The position numbers were made by a program, and so were the translations under genes. Under the pieces are notes generated by a model. It was not told the DNA's origin. It ran no database searches and was given only the letters and a program-made list of their open reading frames with translations. 5,242 nt of DNA. It comes from Acidobacteriota bacterium. Lineage in GTDB: Bacteria > Acidobacteriota > Thermoanaerobaculia > Multivoradales > JAHEKO01. The stretch spans positions 1 through 5,242 of the forward strand of contig JAHEKO010000303.1 in assembly GCA_024638355.1 (NCBI GenBank), in the 5' to 3' direction. This document shows positions 1 through 5,242 of the stretch, piece by piece. How positions within the stretch are numbered: position 1 is the first letter of the stretch; every line of letters starts with the position of its first letter.

Positions 1-1616
1 CGCCGGTAGCGCGCCCGGACCTCCTCCAGGTCCTCCGGCACCAGCCGCTGCTCCTGGAAGAAGCGAGCGTAGGCGGCCGAGGAGAGGGCCAGCAGGTCGA
101 TCTCCGGGCGCTGGAGCACGGGGTCAGGGGTGCGACCGATGAAGCGGTCGACCGCGGGGCGGACGGCGTACTCGGACGCCGCGAGATCGGGGGTAAAGGC
201 CTCCTTGATCACAATCGCGCCGCGCGGGAGATTCTCGCGGATCCATTCCGCCGCCTGCACTCGCGTGCCCGGCCGGGTGAAAGCGATCGCCTGCAGTACC
301 GTCTTGCCCACCGGCCAGGCGAGCAGGGCGGCAAGGACCAGGGGCGCAACGAGCCGCGCCCGGCTTCGCGGCAGGGCCCGGGCGCGCGCCACGAGCGCCG
401 CTCCGCCGCAGCCCGCCGCTACCGCCAGCATCGGTAACGCCGGGTAGAGAGTGCGCGGCACGGCGACGCTGATCGAAAAGATCAGCCCGAGATAGACGAG
501 GGGGAAAGGCAGCAGCCACGCGAGCCGGCGACGGCCCTCCCGCTCGAACAGCAAGAGCCCGCCGAGGCCGGCCGCGAGCACCACGAGCCCCCAGCTCTCG
601 GCCGCGAGCCCGAGGTAGTAGAGCGCGTTGCTGGGGGGCGTCACCCCCAGCCACCCCTCGCCGCCGTGCACCTGGAGCCCGTGGAGGATGCCGCGCCGGG
701 TGTCGCCGAACGCCACCTCGGGCATCAGCACCAGCGCCGGGCTGGTGGCGACGAAGGTCGCCATCGCCGTCAAGCCCGACCAGAGCAGGGAGAGCGACCC
801 TTCACGCTCTCGCAGCCGCCAGCGCAACCAGATCGCCGCGATGCCGATCGCCACCGCGCCCGCCGGGTACTTCGATCCCGCCGCCAGACCGGCGAAGAGT
901 CCGGCGAGCAGATAGTCGGCCAGCCGCTCGCGGTCGAGCAGCCGGGCGACGAAGAGCATGGCCACCGTGGCGAAGAAAGCCGACGGCACGTCGCAGATGC
1001 CGAGGTGGGAGCCGTCGTTGTAGAGCGTCGAGAAGAGGATCAGGGAGGCCGACAGGGCCGCCGCGGTGCCGCCCGCGACGCGCTCGGCGATGCGGAAGAC
1101 GGGAATCACCGTCAGCGCGCCCATCACGGCCACCAGGGCGCGGTTGATCAGCCGGACGACGAAGCCCCAGCCCTCGGCGTCGAGCACCATGCCGGCCACC
1201 CGGGTCGCCGCGCCGCTGAAGAGCGAGGCGATCCAGACGGCGAAAGCGTCGAGGTAGTAGAGCAGATGCGGATAGTGGAACGAGGGCACCAGGACGTTGC
1301 CGCGGTTGATCTCCGTCGCGTGCCTCGTGTAGTAGCCCTCGTCGGCGTAGAAGCGCTGCTCGAGCTCGAAGTCGAGGCCGGTGAAACGGACGATCAGCGC
1401 CAGCGCCACCAGCGCCAGCAACACCCGCCCCGAGGCGCTGTCGGCCCAGGCGCCGCGGGCCCAGCCGGCGAGCGCCCCGAGGCTCGTCGCGGCGACGGCC
1501 AGGGCGGCCGTCCGGTTGACCCACAGCGGCGCGCCGCCGCCCGACACCGCCAGGAGCCAGAGCAGGGCGAGAAGCCCCCAGAGGCCCAGAACGGTCGCCA
1601 CTCGCGACGCGGTCAT
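1..1616 (-). CDS. GT39-type (GT-C fold) membrane glycosyltransferase, 3' end off the left edge
   Basis: The frame is open from ATG 1616-1614 to the window edge, giving 538 residues without a stop; the C-terminus is missing. The protein is strongly hydrophobic with about 10-12 predicted membrane segments. Family marks are visible in order: an acidic ADE motif (91-93) in the first large loop, where GT-C enzymes place the catalytic Asp/Glu; HYPHLLYYL (114-122), matching the usual H-x-P-x-x-Y-Y region; CDVPSAFF (208-215); GLAAGSKYPA (243-252), with the conserved Lys; and VHGGEGWLG (316-324). After the last membrane helix (about 421-440) a soluble region starts with AAEWIRENLP (455-464), common in this family. 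Known relatives (PMT/ArnT-like) use polyprenyl-phosphate sugars and transfer the sugar on the periplasmic face. Donor and acceptor here are unknown. The start overlaps the upstream VanZ stop (ATGA) and has no Shine-Dalgarno of its own, suggesting coupled translation. Confidence 0.88.
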   Translation of the reverse strand, partial: MTASRVATVLGLWGLLALLWLLAVSGGGAPLWVNRTAALAVAATSLGALAGWARGAWADSASGRVLLALVALALIVRFTGLDFELEQRFYADEGYYTRHATEINRGNVLVPSFHYPHLLYYLDAFAVWIASLFSGAATRVAGMVLDAEGWGFVVRLINRALVAVMGALTVIPVFRIAERVAGGTAAALSASLILFSTLYNDGSHLGICDVPSAFFATVAMLFVARLLDRERLADYLLAGLFAGLAAGSKYPAGAVAIGIAAIWLRWRLREREGSLSLLWSGLTAMATFVATSPALVLMPEVAFGDTRRGILHGLQVHGGEGWLGVTPPSNALYYLGLAAESWGLVVLAAGLGGLLLFEREGRRRLAWLLPFPLVYLGLIFSISVAVPRTLYPALPMLAVAAGCGGAALVARARALPRSRARLVAPLVLAALLAWPVGKTVLQAIAFTRPGTRVQAAEWIRENLPRGAIVIKEAFTPDLAASEYAVRPAVDRFIGRTPDPVLQRPEIDLLALSSAAYARFFQEQRLVPEDLEEVRARYR

Positions 1617-2209
1617 CGCGGAGTGTCCGGCGCGGTCGGCGCCTGGTCGAGGCGCCGCGCCCAGCGCCTGGCGGCCATCGCCAGCACCACCAGAGTTCCC
1701 GCGGCGACGTTGAGAGCGACGTCGCTCAGCGCGTAGTAACGCTCCGGCAGGACCCACTGGATGAGCTCGTCGCCCCAGCCGAGCAGCCCACCGATCGCGA
1801 TCGCGGCGAGCGCGGGGAAGCGCGTCAGCGCTAGCGGCCTGGCATCGGCCGCGATCAGGCGCGCCCGCCGCTCGAGAAGCGCGGCGTAGATCAGGCCGGT
1901 CACGAGCCCGTACTCGAGGAGGTGGACCCGCTCCTCGACCTGGCGGATCCGCAGCAAGAAAACCAGCGAGATCAGGCCGAAGGCGGCGAGCGCGAGGAGC
2001 TCGCGCGGACCCGGCCGGCTCCGCGCCACCTGCCGGACGACGAGCGCCACCGCGATCGCGAAGAGCAGGCCGACCGTGAGCCGCAGCAGGTTACGCTCAC
2101 GAAGCCAGTCGGAGGGCGCGCGCACGTAGGCGAGAGAGGCGTAGATCAGTAGCTGCACGAGCGCCGCCTGGATCCACAGACGCTTCTCCCGGGCGGCCAT
2201 CGCTACCAT
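1613..2209 (-). CDS. VanZ-family integral membrane protein
   Basis: A complete 198-residue protein with about five or six hydrophobic segments (roughly 11-30, 42-60, 70-87, 95-112, 131-150, 162-180). Two conserved VanZ blocks are visible. One is EERVHLLEYGLVTGLIY (92-108), with His96, Glu99 and Tyr100. The other is GDELIQWVLPERYYALSDV (146-164) followed by ALN, with Asp147, Glu148, Gln151, Arg157, Asp163 and Asn167. The family is named after enterococcal VanZ, linked to teicoplanin resistance by an unclear mechanism; most chromosomal homologues have no proven function, so a resistance role should not be assumed. ATG 2209 is the first start after an in-frame stop near 2267; a second ATG at 2200 is possible. 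Neither has a good ribosome-binding site. The stop overlaps the glycosyltransferase start, so the two form an operon, and the gene is divergent from the MurL-like gene. Confidence 0.85.
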   Translation of the reverse strand: MVAMAAREKRLWIQAALVQLLIYASLAYVRAPSDWLRERNLLRLTVGLLFAIAVALVVRQVARSRPGPRELLALAAFGLISLVFLLRIRQVEERVHLLEYGLVTGLIYAALLERRARLIAADARPLALTRFPALAAIAIGGLLGWGDELIQWVLPERYYALSDVALNVAAGTLVVLAMAARRWARRLDQAPTAPDTPR

Positions 2210-2247
2210 CGTCGCGGGATGAAGGTTACTGTATTCTCCGCGGCGGT
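2210..2247. promoter_or_regulatory. Short divergent intergenic region with a possible bidirectional -10 element
   Basis: Only 38 bases separate the divergent VanZ-like and MurL-like genes, so at least part of each promoter must lie here or inside the opposite coding region. The stretch 2219-2237 is clearly richer in A/T than its surroundings. At 2227-2233 the sequence TACTGTA is symmetrical: it reads TACTGT on plus and TACAGT on minus, each resembling a -10 hexamer (TATAAT). No convincing -35 hexamer is found 16-18 bases away on either strand. If used, both transcripts would have leaders of only about 10 bases, fitting the lack of Shine-Dalgarno sequences before both genes. This is a weak, inference-based call. 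Confidence 0.25.
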
Positions 2248-3621
2248 TTGGGACGGATTCTGCGGCTCACCGGCTACCGGCGCGAGCCCCGGGAGCTCGC
2301 CTACGCCGCCGACATCGGCGGCCGCTCCTTCACCAGCCGTTTTCGCTTCGACTCGCTCGATCTCGAAGAGCTGGAGTACCGGCACGGGCGCGAGCTCCTG
2401 CGCTCGCTCTACTTTCACGCCATCGCCTTCGACCTCGTCCGCCTCGTCAGCCTGAAGCCCGACGCGGTCGACTTCGGCCCGCTGGCCGAGTGCGTCACCA
2501 CCGAGTTCATGGAACTCTGGCAACGGATCTTCGACGGCGTCTGGGCCCAATGGCGCTACGAGAACGGGCTGCCGGGATGGCCCGGGCCCGAGCTCGCGGC
2601 CGGCAAGGGCGGACCGCGGCCCGCCCCCGCGGCCTGCCCAGCCGGCGGCGGGGCCCGCTCGCTTCTGTTCTGTGGCGGCGGCAAGGACAGCCTGCTGGCG
2701 GCGAAGCTCTTCGAGGAGATCGACGAGCCCTACGAGTCGTTCGCCTACTCGCACTCGCTCTACGGCGACTCCACGGCGCAGCACCGGCTGATCGACGGCC
2801 TGCTCGATCACTGCCGTCCCCGCCGCCGCCACCGCCTCGACATTCACGACGACCTCCAGCCGCAGCGGCTCGACCTCGAGGGGTTCGGCGTGCGCACCGT
2901 CACCGCCGCCGAGACCCCGAGCAGCCTCTTTCTCGCCCTGCCGCTGGCGCTGGGGCACGGCCTGCCGAACCTCGTTCTCGCCCACGAGCGCAGCGCGGAC
3001 TCGGGCAATCTGGTGTGGGACGCCACCGGCGAGGAGATCAATCACCAGTGGGGCAAGTCGCTCGCGGCGGAGACGCTCCTCGCCGCATACGTCGAGCGCC
3101 ACCTGCTCGCCGACGTGCGCTATTTCAGCGTGCTCAAGCCGGTCGCCGACGCGGTGATCTTCCCCGCTCTCGGCGACCATCTCGAGGCGATCCCCGCCAC
3201 CCACTCCTGCAACGGCGCCAAGCCGTGGTGCCGACGCTGCCCCAAGTGCGTCTACGTCTTTCTCGGCTACGCGGCCTGGCTGCCGCGCGAGGTCGTGCTC
3301 GAGACCTTCGGCGAGAACCTGTTCGAGGTCGCGGAGAACCGTACGTGGCTCCAACGGCTCCTGGGACTCGAGGCGCACCTGCCGTTCGAGTGCGTCGGCC
3401 AGATCGAAGAGTCGCGACTCTTCCTCGCCCTGGCGGCGCGCCGCGGCTGGAGCGGAGCCGCCATTGACGGGCTGGCGGGCACCGTCGACGCCGCCGCGGT
3501 CGACCGCCTCTACCGGGTCGCCGCAGCCGCACACCGGATGCCCGACGAGATCGCCCGACGGGTGATCCCGGCGCTCCGCCGGCGAGCCCGCGAGGCCCGC
3601 GTCGGACTCGAGGGGCGCTGA
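2248..3621 (+). CDS. murL: MurL-like UDP-N-acetylmuramoyl-L-alanyl-L-glutamate epimerase (PP-loop family)
   Basis: A 457-residue soluble protein. An N-terminal domain (about 1-112) is joined by a Gly/Pro/Ala-rich linker (about 115-137) to a PP-loop nucleotide-binding domain with CGGGKDS at 142-148. Further motifs match MurL as I know it: FAYSHSLYG (165-173), AHERSADSGN (245-254), INHQWGKS (264-271), THSCN (318-322), WCRRCPKC (327-334) and PFECVGQIEESR (379-390). MurL, described in Xanthomonas oryzae, uses ATP to epimerise the terminal L-Glu of UDP-MurNAc-L-Ala-L-Glu to D-Glu in the cytoplasm, following the ligase MurD2; together they replace MurI and ordinary MurD. No MurD2 is in this window. 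The start is uncertain: TTG 2248 is the only normal start in frame near the N-terminus, with no clear ribosome-binding site. The gene converges on ftsZ. PP-loop assignment is near certain; MurL function rests on remembered motifs. Confidence 0.8.
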   Translation: MGRILRLTGYRREPRELAYAADIGGRSFTSRFRFDSLDLEELEYRHGRELLRSLYFHAIAFDLVRLVSLKPDAVDFGPLAECVTTEFMELWQRIFDGVWAQWRYENGLPGWPGPELAAGKGGPRPAPAACPAGGGARSLLFCGGGKDSLLAAKLFEEIDEPYESFAYSHSLYGDSTAQHRLIDGLLDHCRPRRRHRLDIHDDLQPQRLDLEGFGVRTVTAAETPSSLFLALPLALGHGLPNLVLAHERSADSGNLVWDATGEEINHQWGKSLAAETLLAAYVERHLLADVRYFSVLKPVADAVIFPALGDHLEAIPATHSCNGAKPWCRRCPKCVYVFLGYAAWLPREVVLETFGENLFEVAENRTWLQRLLGLEAHLPFECVGQIEESRLFLALAARRGWSGAAIDGLAGTVDAAAVDRLYRVAAAAHRMPDEIARRVIPALRRRAREARVGLEGR

Positions 3622-3708
3622 CCCTACCGCTAAAGAAAAAAAGCGGGAGGACCGGGCCGGTCCTCCCGAGGAGCCACGAAACGCGGGCAGAGAGCCCGGG
3701 TCTAGCGG
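3622..3708. other. Convergent intergenic region between the MurL-like gene and ftsZ
   Basis: This 87-base gap separates two genes that end towards each other. It contains the intrinsic terminator listed separately and a smaller inverted repeat at 3684-3698 (5-bp stem CGGGC/GCCCG, loop AGAGA). The smaller hairpin lies between the ftsZ stop and the terminator, is not followed by a T-run on either strand, and is probably just structure in the ftsZ 3' UTR. A weak plus-strand pairing (CCGCT 3627-3631 with AGCGG 3642-3646) also lacks a T-run, so no separate terminator is evident for the MurL-like gene. No small ORF or RNA gene is recognisable. Confidence 0.6.
3632..3668 (-). terminator. Rho-independent terminator of the ftsA-ftsZ transcript
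   Basis: A perfect inverted repeat at 3644-3668 gives an 11-bp G/C-rich stem (CGGGAGGACCG with CGGTCCTCCCG) and a 3-base loop. On the minus strand it is followed, after one C, by seven T, a C and three T (complement of the A-tract 3632-3642). This is a textbook intrinsic terminator, 41 bases past the ftsZ stop. On the plus strand the hairpin has no downstream T-run, so it is expected to act mainly in the ftsZ direction. It implies that ftsZ is the last gene of its operon. Confidence 0.88.
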
Positions 3709-4995
3709 TCAGTCCATTTGTTTGCGCAGCACGGTCGGAATGTCGAAGTCGTCGACGTTGGACCAGTTCGGGCCGTAGCCGTTGGGGTCCTCGCCCCGGT
3801 TCTGGGCGACCACCCGCCGGTAGAAGGGCACGTCGTCCTTCTTGGCCGCCGGCTCCGGCTCGGCGCGCGCTTCGACGCGCGCTTCGACGCGCGCTTCCGC
3901 CGGCTCGTCGAGGCGCAGGTCCATGAGCTGCGGCTGCTGCGCGGGCTCGCTGTCGCGCGCTCTCTCGGCCGGCCCGTCGGCGAAGAAGGGGTCCTCGGCG
4001 CCGTACTTGGAGCCGGTGGCGATCACGGTCACCTTCATCTCCTCGTCGAGGCTCTCGTCGACCACCATGCCGGTGATGATGTTGGCCTCCTTGTCGACCG
4101 CCTCGGCGATGATCCGCGCCGCCTCGGCCACCTCGTCGAGAGCCAGGTCGCGGCCGCCGGAGATGTTCAGCAGCACGCCCCGAGCTCCCTCGATCGAGGT
4201 CTCCTCGAGCAGCGGCGACGAGATCGCCCGCTGCGCCGCCTCCAGCGCCCGGCTCTCGCCCTTGGCGATGCCGGTGCCCATCAGCGCCATGCCCATGCCG
4301 GTCATGACCGACTTGACGTCGGCGAAGTCGACGTTGATCTCGCCCGGAATGGTGATCAGGTCGCTGATTCCCTGTACCGCCTGACGGAGGACGTCGTCGG
4401 CGATCCGGAACGCCTCGGTGAGGGGCGTGCCGCGCTCGACGAAGTTGAGCAGGCGCTCGTTGGGAATGGTGATCAAGGTATCGACCGCCTCCTGCAGCTC
4501 GCGCACGCCGAGCTCCGCCTGCGACATCCGCCGCCGGCCTTCGAAGCCGAACGGCTTGGTCACCACCGCTACCGTCAGCGCTCCGATCTCCGCGGCCAGC
4601 GAGGCGATGATCGGCGCCGCGCCGGTGCCGGTTCCGCCACCCAGGCCGGCGGTGATGAACACCATGTCGGACCCTTCGAGCATCTCGAGAATCCGATCGG
4701 TGTCCTCGAGCGCCGACTTGCGCCCGATCTCGGGATCGCCGCCGGCGCCCAGGCCGCGGGTGAGGGAGGTGCCGAGCTGCAGCTTGTGCGGCGCCTGCGC
4801 GCGACGCAGCGCCTGCAGATCGGTGTTGGCGGTGATGAAGTCGATGCCGCGCATGCGGCAGTCGATCATCCGGTCGACCGCGTTACCGCCGCCGCCGCCG
4901 ACGCCGACCACCTTGATGCTCGCCGGAATCGTCTCGGCATCTTCCATGGTGATGGCGATGCCCGTCTCTCTGTCCTGCTCTTCGAAAAGAATCAT
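3709..4995 (-). CDS. ftsZ: Cell division protein FtsZ
   Basis: A complete 428-residue bacterial tubulin homologue. FtsZ binds GTP, polymerises at mid-cell and recruits the division machinery. The GTPase domain begins with [14 protein letters not shown] (27-40), contains ANTD (56-59), [13 protein letters not shown] (81-93) and the tubulin signature GGGTGTG (119-125), and ends near NERLLNFV (179-186). The T7 loop NVDFAD (221-226) supplies the catalytic acidic residues. The second domain runs to about 330. A variable linker (about 331-413) contains three EAR[VA] repeats (367-378). The conserved C-terminal peptide [14 protein letters not shown] (415-428) is the docking site for FtsA and other partners. 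ATG 4995 is preferred because AGGAG lies 9 bases upstream; Met17 is an internal alternative giving an E. coli-like N-terminus but has no ribosome-binding site. It lies 12 bases after ftsA and is followed by an intrinsic terminator. Confidence 0.99.
   Translation of the reverse strand: MILFEEQDRETGIAITMEDAETIPASIKVVGVGGGGGNAVDRMIDCRMRGIDFITANTDLQALRRAQAPHKLQLGTSLTRGLGAGGDPEIGRKSALEDTDRILEMLEGSDMVFITAGLGGGTGTGAAPIIASLAAEIGALTVAVVTKPFGFEGRRRMSQAELGVRELQEAVDTLITIPNERLLNFVERGTPLTEAFRIADDVLRQAVQGISDLITIPGEINVDFADVKSVMTGMGMALMGTGIAKGESRALEAAQRAISSPLLEETSIEGARGVLLNISGGRDLALDEVAEAARIIAEAVDKEANIITGMVVDESLDEEMKVTVIATGSKYGAEDPFFADGPAERARDSEPAQQPQLMDLRLDEPAEARVEARVEARAEPEPAAKKDDVPFYRRVVAQNRGEDPNGYGPNWSNVDDFDIPTVLRKQMD
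3865..3897 (-). repeat. 12-bp tandem repeat within the FtsZ linker coding region
   Basis: About 2.75 perfect copies of GCGCGCTTCGAC (plus-strand reading) occur in tandem. On the coding strand they encode [12 protein letters not shown] at FtsZ residues 367-378, in the intrinsically disordered linker. The 12-bp unit keeps frame, so copy-number change would lengthen or shorten the linker by four residues without disrupting the gene. Confidence 0.85.
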
Positions 4996-5004
4996 GGTTT
5001 CGGT

Positions 5005-5009
5005 CTCCT
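5005..5009 (-). promoter_or_regulatory. ftsZ ribosome-binding site overlapping the ftsA stop codon
   Basis: The minus strand reads CTTTAGGAGACC before the ftsZ ATG. AGGAG (5009-5005) lies 9 bases upstream of the ATG and shares its first two bases with the ftsA TAG stop (5010-5008). This decides the ftsZ start at 4995 rather than the in-frame ATG at codon 17, and places the terminating ftsA ribosome directly over the ftsZ initiation region, which favours coupled expression. Confidence 0.85.
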
Positions 5010-5242
5010 AAAGAAAATCCGAGAACATCTCACGAAAATTGCCCAGCATCCCACCCATCCTGAAGCCCTTCGACTTGGCCTCGCGCTGTTGGTTTTCGGC
5101 CGCGTGCAGCCCGTAGAGCAACAGACCCGAGGCGGTGCTCCACACCGGGCTGCTGATCACGTCGACCAGGCCGCCGAGCCCCTGGGGCACGCCGTAGCGC
5201 ACCGGGGCGTTGAACACCTGCTGCGCCATCTCCAGCAGGCCG
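5008..5242 (-). CDS. ftsA: Cell division protein FtsA, C-terminal part (5' end off the right edge)
   Basis: The last 78 codons of an actin-like protein are visible; the frame is open to the right edge, so the start is not in the window. The visible part begins GLLEMAQQVFNAPVRYG and continues with GGLVDVISSPVWSTASGLLLYGL, matching the final subdomain of FtsA, where the conserved S-P-x-x-[AS]-T-x-x-G-L-L-x-Y-G pattern closes the ATPase fold. The tail GMLGNFREMFSDFL fits the C-terminal amphipathic helix that binds FtsA to the cytoplasmic membrane. FtsA tethers FtsZ filaments through the FtsZ C-terminal peptide and signals to later division proteins. The stop lies 12 bases before the ftsZ start, the usual ftsA-ftsZ order of the dcw cluster. 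The Met at 5229 is internal, not a start. Confidence 0.95.
   Translation of the reverse strand, partial: GLLEMAQQVFNAPVRYGVPQGLGGLVDVISSPVWSTASGLLLYGLHAAENQQREAKSKGFRMGGMLGNFREMFSDFL

Noticed and set aside
802..1524. Minus-strand open frame of 240 codons within the glycosyltransferase
   Set aside because: It is in a different frame from the motif-bearing protein and is Arg/Gly-rich. The frame starting at 1616 contains the membrane segments and GT-C motifs and is open to the window edge.
666..1736. Plus-strand open frame (356 codons) opposite the glycosyltransferase and VanZ-like genes
   Set aside because: Low-complexity Arg/Gly/Glu/His composition with no domain, and it crosses the boundary of two well-supported minus-strand genes.
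2219..2455. ATG-started 78-codon plus-strand frame overlapping the MurL-like N-terminus
   Set aside because: It offers an ATG upstream of the TTG start but is in another frame. After a few residues it becomes Ser/Pro/Thr low-complexity typical of an off-frame reading; the MurL-like frame matches the expected N-terminal domain.
2203..3534. Long minus-strand open frame (443 codons) antisense to the MurL-like gene
   Set aside because: Its translation is Arg/Gly/Glu/Val-rich with no recognisable domain. The plus-strand frame carries many conserved motifs; the antisense frame is open because of high-GC codon bias.
4948..4995. Alternative ftsZ start at Met17 making residues 1-16 untranslated
   Set aside because: It would give an N-terminus more like E. 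coli FtsZ, but no ribosome-binding site precedes it, while ATG 4995 has AGGAG at ideal spacing.
4418..5011. Plus-strand open frames opposite ftsZ (also 3842-4384)
   Set aside because: Ser/Arg/Pro-rich antisense readings of the strongly conserved ftsZ; no independent evidence for coding.
1..5242. Mobile elements, CRISPR arrays, tRNA or rRNA genes
   Set aside because: No transposase or integrase motif, no regularly spaced direct repeats, and no tRNA or rRNA-like segment was recognised; almost all of the window is accounted for by protein-coding genes.

Overview
The window is a high-GC bacterial chromosomal segment (about 70% G+C by eye) with tightly packed genes. It has no RNA gene, insertion sequence or CRISPR array that I can see. 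It holds the 3' end of a division operon (ftsA-ftsZ), a divergent/convergent gene for a MurL-type PP-loop enzyme, and a two-gene membrane-protein operon (VanZ-like protein and a GT39-type glycosyltransferase). The ftsA-ftsZ order, the FtsA amphipathic tail and the FtsZ C-terminal peptide fit a Gram-negative-type bacterium with a dcw-like cluster. High-GC lineages such as Acidobacteriota or neighbouring phyla are possible, but the sequence alone does not settle the phylum.

Layout, left to right. Positions 1-1616 (minus) are the N-terminal 538 codons of a multi-pass GT-C glycosyltransferase whose 3' end lies beyond the left edge. Positions 1613-2209 (minus) are a complete VanZ-family membrane protein that overlaps the glycosyltransferase start by ATGA, so the two are probably translationally coupled. 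A very short AT-richer gap (2210-2247) separates this operon from the divergent plus-strand gene at 2248-3621. That gene encodes a 457-residue PP-loop protein that I assign to the MurL family (UDP-MurNAc-L-Ala-L-Glu epimerase). Positions 3622-3708 are the convergent intergenic gap and carry a strong intrinsic terminator oriented for the minus strand. Positions 3709-4995 (minus) are complete ftsZ, and 5008-5242 (minus) are the C-terminal part of ftsA.

How the genes fit together. FtsA anchors FtsZ to the membrane and FtsZ forms the cytokinetic ring. MurL, if correctly assigned, makes the D-glutamate residue of the peptidoglycan stem peptide after ligation, replacing free D-Glu made by glutamate racemase MurI. 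The window therefore joins a division operon to a cell-wall precursor enzyme that belongs to an alternative, rarely studied route. The VanZ-like/GT39 pair is also envelope-related, but its substrates cannot be read from the sequence. The most notable observation is the MurL-like enzyme beside ftsZ without a MurD2 partner in view.
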